Positions 42,960-54,785 of a stretch of DNA of 64,000 nucleotides are shown here, one piece after another. Within the stretch, counting starts at the first letter, position 1. The number at the start of each line of letters is the position of its first letter. The stretch is from Galeruca laticollis (lineage: Eukaryota; Arthropoda; Insecta; Coleoptera; Chrysomelidae), in contig OY998179.1 of assembly GCA_963921935.1 (NCBI GenBank), forward strand, positions 54,046,222 to 54,110,221, in the 5' to 3' direction. The notes beneath the pieces were generated by a model that was not told the DNA's origin, ran no database searches, and was given only the letters and a program-made list of their open reading frames with translations. The translations under genes were made by a program, and so were the position numbers.

Positions 42960-43340
42960 GAGCACATATAACCAGACCGAGGGACCTCGTTCTAATATGT
43001 AGGGAGTAACTGCCTTTTGTAGCAGTTAGTTAATTGTGGGTATACATTTTTCGAGGCTATATAATACTGGATAGTTAGCATATAGGATATGTTTGAGAAG
43101 GATTGGTGAGCAATGATAGAATGTATAAAGTAGGACTTGAGACGGAGCCTTGAAGCACACCGACTATTTGAATGAAGAGAGAGGTGAGGTCAACAATAAC
43201 GTATACTTGGAAATTTCGAGTAAATAAAGAGTTTTGAATAAAGGATAAGATGTTACCTTTAACGTTTACCTTTAACGTTGTATTGTTTCAGTATATTTAC
43301 TATCGCTGCTCTGGATATGGTGACAAAAGCACACTCTATA
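42960..43340 (-). pseudogene. Decayed non-LTR reverse transcriptase fragment
   Basis: With frameshifts, the minus strand gives FVTISRAAIVNILKQY, then LFTRNFQVYVIVDLTS and VGVLQGSVSSPTLYILSLLT. The last matches the reverse transcriptase block normally written G-x-P-Q-G-S-x-L-S-P-x-L-F. It is very short, with no catalytic box. It adjoins the start of Penelope family 1 copy E. Confidence 0.55.
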
Positions 43341-43341
43341 T

Positions 43342-44309
43342 AAAATGAACCGTTATGAAGATTGAAACTAACTTTTCCGCATCTGTGGCCCTGAACAATA
43401 TTCTATCATAAAATTGTTACTTGTATACACTTTGGGGGATGTATCGTGCTAACAAACCGAAATTTCTCCAAAAATAACCAAAAATTTAGTATATCTAGTT
43501 TTATAGGACCCGCTGTACTCGCTCTAGTCAACTGAAAATCCATAGGGTTCATCTGTGAGACACCTTGAACAATACTTATTCATAAAGTTGATCAATCGTA
43601 TACTCTCTGGAGGCTGTATCGTGCTAACAAACTGAAAATTCTCCAAAAATGACAAAAATTTGGTACTTCAAGTACCACAGCACCCGTTGTACTGGCTTTA
43701 GTTAGCTCAATATCAATAGGGTTCATCTTTAAGACGCTCTGAATAATATCCAATCATAAAATTCATCACTTGTATATACTCCGGAGGCTGTATCGTGCAA
43801 ACAAACTGAAACTTCTCCAAAAATGACAAAAATATCGTACTCAAAGTACTGTAGCACCGGTTGTATTGGCTCTGGTGAGCTGAAAATCGATAGGGTTCAT
43901 CAGTGAGATGCCCTGAATAATATTCAATCATAAAATTGGTGACTTGTTGAACTCCGGAGGCTGTATCGTGCTAACAAACTGAAATTTCTCGAAAAACGAC
44001 AAAATGTCGTACTTCAAGTACCATAGCACCCGTTGTACTGGCTCTGGTGAACTGAAAATCCATAGGGTTCATCTGTGAAATGTCCCTAACAATATTCCAT
44101 CATAAAATTGGTGACTTATAGCACTCCAGAGGCTGTATCGTGCTAACAAGACAACGACGACGACGACGACATACACACAGGATTTTTTTTCTAAAAACCG
44201 TTTTTTCGTGTTGTTGTTGATGGATAACGTAAAAATTTCAAATTTCCAACTTCTTTGTGGGTAAACCAATACTTTTCTTGCATATTAGGTAGGTTGGCGG
44301 AAAAGTAAA
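43342..44309 (+). repeat. Penelope family 1 3' tail (copy E)
   Basis: It starts with the end of the endonuclease (GAAACTAACTTTTCCGCATC) and ends GGTTGGCGGAAAAGTAA. Five units have TGTATCGTGC landmarks near 43439, 43614, 43789, 43964 and 44135, giving a period of 170-175 bp. A short CGACGACGACGACGAC run precedes the terminal block. Confidence 0.8.
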
Positions 44310-45355
44310 ATGGCAGCGATCATCGTGTGCTTATTATTCATTATATCAGCAACATGTGTTCGAAAAAGCACCTGTTTATGGGCTTCTGAGATTATTTAAT
44401 ATTATTTACGAAACCACAAAAGACTTTTATTTGTAATTTTCCTGTTAGTATGCACATGATGCGGGTCAGGAAGGTAGGTCTATATGATTGATATTATTAT
44501 TTTGGTATACAATATAAACATGAATTATTCGTAAGTGAATGGTATACCTGATTTATTTGAATGGATAGGATTTGAATTTGGTTTTAATTTCATGTTCAAA
44601 ACTCTCTATTCACTATATATACATTTATTTCGGAGTATATATTGAAGTCCTCCTCATTCAGTCTGAATAGTCTCGTGAGTTTTTTCTGTCGTATCTATCG
44701 TTATATTACGTTTTGAATGCCGCTTCTGGTATTAAATTAGGCGCGTAAAAACCGTTTTCCCAACAGAAATATAAAATATTCAATGGCGTGAATGTATTAC
44801 CGGCCCGAGATCCAACATTTAATTACTTTTAGGGCCCATCTTTCAAATGCCACTTCTATCTTCCATTATTTCCAGCAATAAAATAGAAACACTGGCGAAC
44901 CAAGGAAATGAAAACGTGAATGCAACGGTTGTTCTAATTAGCATTCATTTTAGAAACGCGGTTACAATGATTACTATTTTTCATCGTTTGTGATACTCAG
45001 TAGTACCCACTCAAATATATTATAAAATAAATATGTATACATAGATGATGATCAATATTTGTTTGGGTTATGTTTTTCTTCATACTAAAAGTCACAATTA
45101 CTCATGATATTCATCGTATGACGGGAAGCGTTTCGATAGAAAATAAGGGCGGATAGGAAAGTTATGTTGAAAATCTGAATTTATTAAGTTGTAGGTTCTG
45201 AAAACTACAAAATAATATTCAAGGTTGCTATCCCCCCTTAAATGGTATGTGGTAACCAACGTTCAACTGTTATGAAGCCCGTATAGCCAAATTCCTTGCC
45301 AATGTCCCCACCGGTGAAAGCACCTTTAGTTGAAGAATATTATGGATAGCACTGA
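44310..45355. other. No gene recognised
   Basis: AT-rich sequence without a convincing ORF or repeat. Confidence 0.4.
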
Positions 45356-45359
45356 ATTC

Positions 45360-45850
45360 AAATATAATAATAAAATTTACTGTCTCGACCCTTACTTTGT
45401 GGGATCTGCTCATATTACTGTTTTAAATGAAACTAACTGTTCCTAGATAATTCCACAATAAATTGAAAAAATCATGAAAATTCTAATAAATTGACAGTTG
45501 TTTCGATATTAATTATCATCGTCAGAATGATATTTGATGCCTACCTAATGTTTAATAATTATTTTTGGCTAGACTTAGAGGTGACCTACATAGTGATCGA
45601 CTTAATACATACTAATAGAAAAAAGGAGAAGATATGATATTACAAATATTATAGATTACATTTTATTAGCCCTATGAGAATATCCTGGCTATGTTTTTCT
45701 TATATAAGATCAGTATAACTGCGCCAAGATATAGAAAACCAGGGAAACTATATCTGTTGATCTTCACAATTATCACTTAAGAAGATATTTTGAAAGTGGA
45801 TCCCTACATCACTAGATAAATCCCTAAATACTTCTAGTTCTGTAACCAGT
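45360..45850 (-). repeat. Penelope family 2 3' tail (copy b), split from its endonuclease by a LINE
   Basis: Read on the minus strand it aligns by eye with 48950-49290: GATCAACAGATATAGTTTCC, CATAGGGCTAATAAAATG, TCTAGCCAAAAATAATTATT, then the CTGACGA/hairpin/GAAAC motif (45499-45525) and TTATTGTGGAATTATCTAG. Its endonuclease portion lies at 48326-48545 on the same strand, and the LINE at 45855-48325 sits between them. Confidence 0.65.
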
Positions 45851-45854
45851 AACA

Positions 45855-48325
45855 AGCACCGAAATAGCAATGAACTACATCAAAAAATCCCGCAAGGAAG
45901 ATTGGGACATTGCTAAGAAAATATTTACCAGACAACGGTTGGAATGGACAATAAGTACATTTCAACCATATAAATCACCAGGAGTGGATGGAATATTTCC
46001 AGCACTCCTAGAGCAAGGGATAGAGGAGATTCTTCCTTACCTGCTGAAGATTATAAGAAGCAGTCTAGTAGTGGATCTAATACCTAGAAAATGGAGAAGG
46101 GCAAGGGTAAACTTCATACCAAAAATAGGGAAAAAAGATGGGACTGATCCCCGATCTATCAGACCCATATGTCTAACATCGTTTCTACTCAAATCGATGG
46201 AGAAAGTAGTGGATAACTACCTAGGGACAGAAAATCTGGAGAATATACAACTTCATAAATGTCGGCATGCCTACAGAGCAGGTCGATCAACTGAGACGGC
46301 TCTGTATCAGCTGACCGAAGTCATCCAGAGAACTCTGAACAACAAAGAAATCGCGATGTGGGCATTCCTGGATATATCAGGGGCCTTTGACAACACAACT
46401 CATGTGTCTGTCAAAGAAGCACTAAAAAGGCGAGGAGTGAATGAAACCATTGTAAAATGGATGTATGAGTTGTGGATAACTAGGATAGCTGTGACACAGG
46501 TGGGGAATCAAACCACCTCAGTTAAAGCCACTCGGGGGACAACTCAAGGGGGAGTGATATCTCCCCTTCTATGGAGCCTCGTAGTAGATGAGCTGCTCTA
46601 TAGGCTAACGGAGCTTGGCTTCGAATGTATGGGCTACGCCGATGACATTGCTCTAATAGTCAGAGGCAAGTTCGAGAGCACCTTGTGTGATTTATCACAA
46701 ATGGGCCGCAGAATCATTGAGCAATGGTGCTTGTCAGTGGGGCTGAACATTAACCCAAGCAAGACCATAATAATTCCATTTACCCGGAAAAGAACACTTC
46801 CAGCCATGGAACCGATATCCTTAAACGGGGAAATCATAGAATGGAAATCATAGGTTAAATATCTAGGGATAACCCTAGACAGTAAGCTTCTGTGGAATGA
46901 GCATGTTGAAATAACAGCTAGTAAAGCAATAAGAGTTTTGATGGCGTGCTGTTAATAGGTGGAGCTGTAACCCAAAAATACTGCGATGGATGTACGCCAT
47001 GATTGTGAGACCAGCAATTACGTATGGGGCTATAGTTTGACACACAAAAGCAAGTCAGTACAGCACGAGGAAGACCCTCGACAAAGTTCAAAGGCTTGCC
47101 TGTGTCTGCATCACTGGAGCTATGAGTACGTGTCCAACTAGGGCACTTGAGATCATTACAGATCTCACACCTCTACATCTGGTGATAGAAAGATCTGCCC
47201 AAGAGGCAATTCTTAGAATATCTGGGGAAGGTTTAGGCAATGAGAGTATTAGAAATCAGGGAGCTTGGGTCCTCTCTGACCAGATATATCTCATTAGGGA
47301 ATCTTCCCAGTGACGAAATGATCAGGAAAGTAAACATCGAAAATAATTTCACCACGATGCTAACTACGAGGAGAGACTCGGAAAGGAATACACCACCCAA
47401 ACTCTCAAAGAAAACACCATTAGATGGTATACGGATGGTTCAAAAACCACCATTGGAGCAGGCGCTGGATTATTTGGGCGTGGCACCAGATACTCATTAT
47501 CGTTAGACTCATTATCGAGCGTCTTTCAGGCAAAAATAATTGCGATCGAAAGATGCGTGGGAATCAACCTAGAAGAAAACTACCTGAAATGTGACATATC
47601 GATCCATTCTGATAGTCAAGCAGCTATCAAAGCATTGAGCTCCAATGTCATTGACTCAAAGTTGTCATGGGAGTGCCGAAGAAAACTTGATGAATTAGTC
47701 AAGAATAACAGGGTCTCTTCAGTCTGGGTTCCTGGCCACTCGGGAATCACGGGAAATGAAGAGGTCAACACACTTGCCAGGAAAGGAGCACAAATGCCCT
47801 TCATTGGCCCGGAGCCTTTCTGTGGTTTAGCAAAATGCTCCTACAAGAAAGAGTTCTGGAAGAAAGAGAAAACCGAAAGAGAAGCACTTTGACGGTGTCT
47901 TTCCGGGTTGGAACATTCCGAAAAGTTCCTGTGGAACTTTGACACTGCTAGATCCAAAAAATATTTGGACCTCAGTAAAGATAAGCTACATCTCCTCACG
48001 AGCTTTCTTAGAGGACACTGCCTCCTTAGGAAGCACTTCATGGGAATAGGTCTAGCAGAGATTGACGAGTGTAGATTCTGTGGGGAGGAGGATGAAACTC
48101 CGGATCACCTAGTTCTGGAATACCTCGCCATTGCAAGCCAACGCAAGAAATGCTTTGGACAAGAAACTTGTAAGAGTGAGGACCTAACCTCGTTGAATCC
48201 GTCCCAAATACCAATTAGAACCTTAGAACTGGAAGGCGAGCTGTAGTAGTAGCGAGAACAGCTGTGATAGGAGGGGCACAGTAAACCTCTGGTTTCAGTG
48301 CATTGTTACCCCGTTAAAATCTAAT
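45855..48325 (+). mobile_element. LINE with reverse transcriptase and RNase H (copy 2), nested in a Penelope copy
   Basis: The coding region starts around 45870 and the 3' end is a pentanucleotide tail (AATCTAATCTAATCT, 48311-48325). It is better preserved than copy 1 and probably from a related family, since both have RNase H and end in a 5-bp tandem repeat. The endonuclease and ORF1 are absent, so it is 5'-truncated. Flanking sequence on both sides belongs to one minus-strand Penelope family 2 copy. Confidence 0.75.
45870..48246 (+). pseudogene. Reverse transcriptase/RNase H polyprotein of LINE copy 2
   Basis: The first 327 codons (45870-46853) are open. YKSPGVDGIFPALLEQGIE and KKDGTDPRSIRPICLTSF lead to MWAFLDISGAFDNT (motif A), GTTQGGVISPLLWSLVVDEL and GYADDIALI, with both catalytic aspartates present. 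A TAG then splits the frame before VKYLGITLDSKLLWNEH. Downstream, broken by frameshifts, are the RNase H blocks RWYTDGSKT, FQAKIIAIERC, IHSDSQAAIKAL and VPGHSGITGNEEVNTLARKG, and the C-terminal CRFCGEEDETPDH knuckle. The RNase H domain would remove RNA from hybrids after target-primed reverse transcription. The element is inactive, though the catalytic core is intact. Confidence 0.85.
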
Positions 48326-48545
48326 CTAATCTTGGTGTCACGTAGATGTTTTGCCTTGTGGGATTTATCTGGTTGTTCTAATCTGTATGCTCGTAAGTAT
48401 TTACTGTATCTGACTTCAAAATTTCTAAAGATTTCACCCAAATAGACAGCATTACATTCTGGACATTCAAGTTTATATATACCACAGTTCTCTAATGGGG
48501 ATATTTTTGTTTTTACATTTAACAATTTTGAAACAGAGAGTAATG
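48326..48545 (-). pseudogene. Penelope family 2 GIY-YIG endonuclease fragment (copy b)
   Basis: On the minus strand it reads VKTKISPLENCGIYKLECPE, CNAVYLGEIFRNFEVRYSKY and HKAKHLRDTK, which carry the GIY...YLG core and the R...H helix. The frame stops where the LINE is inserted. It lies head to head with the plus-strand copy at 48630. Confidence 0.8.
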
Positions 48546-48556
48546 TGAGCACAAAA

Positions 48557-48611
48557 TTTTTGTATGTGTATGTGTATGTGTGTATGTGTATGTGTATTTT
48601 GTATGTGTATT
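48557..48611. repeat. (GTATGT)n microsatellite
   Basis: Irregular GTATGT/GTGTAT repeats of about 55 bp lie between two inverted endonuclease fragments. Confidence 0.8.
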
Positions 48612-48629
48612 CCCAATAAAGAAGTCGTA

Positions 48630-48956
48630 TATATAAATTTGAATGTCCGAAATGCAATGCTGTCTATTTCGGCCAAACCCTTAGAAATTATGAAATCAGA
48701 TACAGTGAACAATTACGAGCAAACTTATTGAAACAACCAGATAAAAATCACTACGCCAAACATCTACTTGACACCAAACATTCATTGCCGCCTATCACAG
48801 AACTATAAGTACTACATATGTGTGATAAGAAACAAGAACTGAATTTCCTTGAAGAATTGGAAATTAGAAGAAACTTAAGTAACCCACAATATGAAGTCGA
48901 CAATGAACAGATAAATCTAAGGAGTTCTCTTTCAAACTGTAATAATAATTGTTAAG
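48630..48956 (+). pseudogene. Penelope family 2 GIY-YIG endonuclease (copy a)
   Basis: Translation gives YKFECPKCNAVYFGQTLRNY, EIRYSEQLRANLLKQPDKNH, YAKHLLDTKHSLPP and, after a stop near 48807, KKQELNFLEELEIRRNLSNP up to a terminal TAA near 48956. The C-x2-C finger, YFGQT and KKxELNxLEELEI blocks are typical of Penelope endonucleases. The reverse transcriptase part is absent, so the copy is 5'-truncated. Confidence 0.8.
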
Positions 48957-49310
48957 ATCAGCAGATATAATTTTCCTGGTTTTTTATATCGTTTCACAGT
49001 TATACTGATCTTAAATGGGAAAAAGATATAAAGGATAACCCTATAGGGCTAATAATATCTAAGCTTCAATATTTGTAATATCATTTCTTTTTCTTTCCTC
49101 TATTAGTATATATGAAATCAATTACTTCTGGGTCTAGCCAAAAATAATTATTAAACATCAGGTAAGCATCAAATGAAATGTAACTTCAGTCATTCTGACG
49201 ATGATATTTAATATCGAAACAATTATCAACCTTCTTAGAATTTTTAAAATGTTTTTAATGTATTGTGGAATCATCTGAAAACGGTGAGTTTGATTTATTT
49301 CAAACAGTGG
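48957..49310 (+). repeat. Penelope family 2 3' tail (copy a)
   Basis: The tail follows directly after the endonuclease stop. It contains the motif CTGACGA (49195-49201), a GATATTTAATATC hairpin and GAAAC. Homologous tails are at 45360-45560 (minus) and 10396-10665. Confidence 0.7.
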
Positions 49311-51080
49311 ATGAAATATATTTCGAAGTGTGTGGAATGAACAATCATATTAGATAGAGAGTGGCCGAATACAGCTGCGTCTGTATCAGTCCCCGCTGTC
49401 GGTCATTTGGCTGATGAAGAGTCTACTAGTTTACAGGGAATCCATAGAAAGCCGGGATTGGAGAGCACCTTCAGTCCTGATGGGAGTGAAAGCGAAGTGA
49501 GCACGTCTGTCTATGTTAGTGATAGAGCAGTTGTGTCGATAAAAGGACGGGATTAAATGACGTAAGTTCTCGGTTATTATTTTTCGGGAGGATGGGTTGC
49601 GTTTGTAATGGCTTTGGCGATGGATCCAATTAGGATTTTCGTATTTGAGGGGAGGCCGTAGAGAATTTGTGGTTATTCCAGTGTGACCCAAGCGGTCTCT
49701 TGTGGGTGGCTACCCTGTTGGGGCAGCGAGGATGAAAAGCGGGAAGTGATCAGCAGGATCCTGCCTAGTGTCAAGTTTGGTTATAGCGGTAGCAATGTTT
49801 CGGGACGGGAGGTACAGTTTGTGTTTGAAGGCTCCCCGAAGTGTGAGTGTTTACGGAATTTCATTTAGGAGGATAGAGCTTGGTGGTAGTAGGTTTTGAA
49901 TGTGGGTGTCTGTGTTTAAGTAGGACAAGGAGACGATGTTGATTCCTCCAGTGAAGTTTTAGACTTTTCGAGGGAGGAAAGATGTTTTGAATACGGCGAT
50001 TTTGATGGATTTGTCCTTTAGGAAGGTAATCTGACCGTGGACGATTTCTGGTGTTTAGCAGGGTACACAGCGCCTCTTAGGCGGAGTATTTTTGGGAAAG
50101 GTTTCTGAGGTTGAAAGTTTGGGTGAGTGGAGGGTTGTTGATTGAGGTAGAGGCTTGTGTGAAACGTTGGTTTGTTTTTCCTACGAGATTGAATTTCTCG
50201 TCGGGTATGGAAACTTGTCGTTCAACTGATGATGTGGGAGAGCAAGATCTTATTGAGGTAGCGTGAGATCTCGGGGGCAGATGTGTAGGAAGTGTTTTTG
50301 GAATTGTGGGATGGGCTGGGCTTGATAATGATGATGAGGAGAGGTTGGAGGTGGAGGATGTGTAGAAGCCTTTCTGGATTCTTCTGTGGTGTTTTGTACT
50401 TCCTGAATTTCCTGGATTTATTCATTGGTCATTGTTGGGTAAGACGAGGTTGTTAGTTTGAGATGTTTAGGTTTTTGTGGAGCCCTTGAGAGGTAAGGGT
50501 GATAATCCCTGTTCGGGGGTGGTGACATTTTTGCAGCGACGTGTTCGTTTGGTAATGCGGGCACTGCGGGAATGAGTTGCCTCCCTATATAAAGGTCTCC
50601 ATACTCTACAGCTTTGTCTTTGTGTTCATATATTTCCTGATTATTGGCTAACTGTCCTTTCTCTTTTCAATCAGTTATCTGTGAAGCGGGCTAATCGGTT
50701 GAATTTTGGAAGTCCTCGATGATTGACAATTCTCATAAACAGGAATCTGTTTCGAGATATTTTGCAAACGCATTTCCCAGCACCTTCCTATGCTTGATCG
50801 TACTGATAAGGGCGATAGAGTGATGTGGACTAGCTGCGGTTCAACTGAATTTTCATTCAGTCAACCATATTTTTGGAGGCATCAAAACTTGCCGACGGCC
50901 GCTGACTGGGATTTGATTTGGTATCCATTGATCACAACACCTCGAGTTAATCTTCTACCATCTACCGTCTTCCTCATGCACAGGACCGGAACTGGTGCGA
51001 GGAGTTCTCTCGAATAATTTTTTGAATCATTACTATGAGGTCACTCGTAAAACTGTTCTGTGTGAATTATTTTCTTAACT
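49311..51080. other. Unassigned region with strong G-over-C strand bias
   Basis: From about 49400 to 50570 the plus strand is G-rich and C-poor, unlike its neighbours. The minus strand has long stop-poor stretches rich in Pro, Ser, Lys and Thr, such as the 67-codon frame at 50222-50425 and the 86-codon frame at 49431-49691. This resembles a decayed coding region, perhaps a retroelement ORF1, but no domain is recognised. Confidence 0.3.
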
Positions 51081-51084
51081 TATT

Positions 51085-52235
51085 GACAAATAAACGGATT
51101 TAAAGATTGAAACTAACTTTTCCGCACCTGTGAGATGCCCTGAACAATATTATATTATAAAATTGTCCCTTGTATACACTTCGGGGGATGTATCGTGCTA
51201 ACAAACCGGAATGTGTCCAAAAATAACTAAAAACGATGTATATCTGGATTTACAGGACCCGATCTACTCGCTCTAGTCAGCTGAAAATCGATAGAATACA
51301 CCTGTGAGACATCTTGAAAAATTTACAATTATAAAATTGTTCATTTGTATACACTACGGAGGATGAATAGTGAACAACCCGAAATTTCTTCAAAAAAGAC
51401 GAAAAATGTGGTACTTCATGTACCATAGCTCCCGTTTTTCTAGTTTGGTGACCTAAAAATCGATAAGGTTCATGTATAAGATACCCTGAAGAATATTCAA
51501 TCATAAAATTGGTCACTTGTTTACACTCTGAAGGCTGTATCGTGCCAACAAACTGAAAATTCGCCAAAAATGACAAACATGTGGTACACTAAGTACCACA
51601 GCATTCAGTGTACTGGCTTTAGTGAGCTGTATATCAATAGGGTTGATCTATAAGATGCTTTAAATATTATCCAATCATAAAATTGGTCGCTTGTATATAC
51701 TCCGTAGGCTCTATCGTGCCATCATACTGAAAATACCACAAAAATGTCGTATTTAAAGTACTATAGCACCTGTTTTACTGGCCTTGGTGAGCTAAAAATC
51801 AAAAGGGATCATCTGTAAGAGGTCCTAAATAATATTCAATCATGAAATTGGTGACTTGTTGCACTCCGGAGGCTGTATCTTGCTAACAATCTAAAATTTC
51901 TCAAAAAATGATCAAATTGTCGTACTTCAAGTACCATAGAACTCGTTGTACTGGCTCGGGTGAGCTAAAAAATTCTAGGGTTCATCTATGAGATGTCTTG
52001 AACAATATTCAACCATAAAATTGGTGACTTGTTGCACTCCGGAGGTTAACAAGGCATGTAACGAAAAGTGGCCGACGACAACGACATACACACAGGATTT
52101 TTTTCTAAAAACCGTTTTTTCGAGTTGAATTTGATGAAAAACGTAAAAATAACAAACATTTATTCCAAAATTCCAAATTTTATTGGGGTAAACCAATACT
52201 TTTCTGGCATATTATATGGGTAGGGCGGAAAAGTA
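51085..52235 (+). repeat. Penelope family 1 3' tail (copy F)
   Basis: It starts ACAAATAAACGGATTTAAAG with AACTAACTTTTCCGCACCTG and ends GGGCGGAAAAGTA. About six units are more diverged than in the other copies, and the CGA tract is short. It is likely the oldest of the tails. Confidence 0.75.
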
Positions 52236-54245
52236 GACAGGAAAGGTGAAAGCTTTATATTTTTGAATTTTAGTTTTCTCTAACTGCCTTCTTTTGTATC
52301 ATAATAATTATCATTTACGTTTGCTGTCTATATCTCCTCCACAATGATGATATTTGAATACCAATATAAGATTTGACAATAAAAAATAATATATTTATGC
52401 TAGGATAATTATAAGGACATATTATATACAAATATATTTTGGTTTTTCTCATTCCGCGGTTTTATTCATCACGTTGAAAACGTTTGTCCAGTATTATGAA
52501 ATTGAATCGCGAGACTATGCCACAAATTATACTGATAGACGCTTTTTGAACCCATGAACGATGTTTGAAGAACAGCGTTATTGTTAGATTGTGGATTTTA
52601 ACATAGTAATTAATTTGTGAGTATACAATACTAGGGGGAGGAGGAGGATTCTTAAATTTAAAACTGCCTGACTAATAATTCTCGTTATAGTTTGCAGCAC
52701 TTTAGATGAGGTTACTGACAATCGACGCTCTTAGAAAACACTCGTATCAACACAAATTTTACAAAAACAGATACCAGTATAGTTGTTACTTGTTATTTTT
52801 AGAGGAAACCCCTTCTTCTTTTTAACCATAAATAATTGAGTAATTTGTAGTTTTATTCATATTCACAATTCAAATTTCGGTTAATGGTGACAAAAATCCA
52901 TTAATCAACCATAATATAAAAAATCATGACATTGCTTAATGCGATTTGAGGGAATTTCAAGAAACAAGTCTGTAATAGCGGTTCATTAAAATGCATGAAC
53001 TAACTACAGTTTCCTTTAAAAGCTAACGGGGTTGGATAGCAGTATATAGGATGCGATAAATCTGGGAAGTAATAAGAAGCAAATCATCTCAATTAATTTT
53101 AGTGATTCATTAAAGTAAACCTCATCAAGTAGACAGACACCCTCAAGTTGTTAGAAGGAGGAATAAAAATTCATTTAGAGGGCCATTACTTAATCTCAAA
53201 TTAACATTGAGCTCTCTCGTTTTGTTCAGTTTCAATCATATCATGGGTTTTAACTATGGGATAATTACATTATTCATCCACGTCACGGCCTTTCTTGGTA
53301 GGATATAGTCTATTAGAAGCTCTGCCAAATTAGAGAAAAGTGGTTGGCGCTTCTTTGATAAGTTATGACTTTATTCATGCAACGTAGTCATGTCGTCTAT
53401 TTAAATTTGATTAATGATACCGTACGTGAATGCTAAAGTGTTGATTGGATTGAAATGTAGCAATAAACTTCGCTCTATTTGTATTACATATGTTCCGTTC
53501 ACTGGAATGCTAGGAGCTTCTAAACCTTCCTCTGGGTTCTTATATTTGTGAGAATTTTCTCATACTCAACTTCTCAACCGTTTGTGTACCTGGATTAATA
53601 AGAATGAGCTCAAACTTATTATTTTTCATTACAAATATTGTCAGTGAAATCGTTCGTGTCTACTTCATCAGATGCTCTGTTCTTAAAGGCAAAGGCACCT
53701 AAAGCCGCTAAGTTATTTATTTTTCACTGTAAATATACGAACTGTAGGAGATTTAAAGACATATCTGAAGTTCGCGTTCTAAGTAAAATATTATAATCCA
53801 AGCTCAGTAGAATATGTTCATGTAAAGTATTCTCTGGAAACTCTAAGTGTGTGTACACATAACATTTCACATCATTTTCTAAATAATCTGTAAACCACAA
53901 TATTCTTTGAATATTATCAATAGGAAGTACAAAAATATTTAAGGAAACATGGAAATTAATTTTATCGCCAAGTTGGCACCACCACTCCTCTACTGAAGAA
54001 AGTTTGAGAATCATATGTCCTTTCAATTGACATGAATTTAGAACCTAACTGGTAGCATATAAATAGATGTACGTCTCAAAGAACCAGAAGAAGTGAAACA
54101 GCAAAAATCAGCTATACCAACTCCAAAAAAGGAGATATAACCAACAACTCCAAAAAGAGGATACACCTCTTTGATATGAAAGGTTAGTGGTTGAAAAGAG
54201 AATAACTATAGGAAAGTGGCAACGAACTCAAACGCGAGCTGACTA
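52236..54245. other. No gene recognised
   Basis: AT-rich sequence. A 100-codon minus-strand ORF at 53724-54026 shows no recognised domain and I do not call it. No RNA genes or repeats were found. Confidence 0.4.
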
Positions 54246-54249
54246 CTTG

Positions 54250-54785
54250 GATAATAAAACATTACAAAGAAGTTTTTCTAGAAAAAACTCTCAAACTCAT
54301 GGGGTAGCAGCCAAAGAAAGTTACATGTTGGAAATAAAGTGAATCAAAACGTATGTTACCTAACCTCTCCATTTTCAGAGGCTATAATAAACCAAAAAGA
54401 CACAACCGGTTATACTAATAATGAAAATATTCTTTTAAATCATTACGACTTACTTGTATTGTTGATTTCAAAGTAAACTGACATCTCACAAATGTCCTGA
54501 GCAGGACTAAAACCAGGTTTATGATGTCCTAGTCGTTTTTTTGCTGAATTCGCTCTGTGTGAAGAACCCTGTTTAATTTTCTTCACCGGAATGATTTCAA
54601 CAAATATTTTCATTATCAGTTTAACCGGTTGTTTATTTTTGGTCCATTATAGCCTTTGAAAGTGGAGACAACGTTCTTCGAAAACTTAGGTAACGTAAGA
54701 TTTGATTCACTTTATATCTCTAACCAGTAAAGTTTTCCTTGCTGCTGCCCCCACGAGTTTGAGAGTTGTCTCAAAAATATTTATA
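54250..54785. repeat. Fold-back repeat with ~190-bp inverted arms
   Basis: The left arm (about 54270-54440) holds AACTCTCAAACTCATGGGG, AAAGTGAATCAAAACGTATG and AACCGGTTATACTAATAATG. Its inverse is found at about 54600-54775 (for example CATTATCAGTTTAACCGGTT and CCACGAGTTTGAGAGTT). Arms are roughly 80% similar by eye with a spacer of about 150 bp. It probably represents a MITE or a fold-back element. No duplication was determined. Confidence 0.6.

Noticed and set aside
53724..54026. 100-codon minus-strand ORF
   Set aside because: No recognisable motif and AT-rich composition like the surrounding non-coding DNA.
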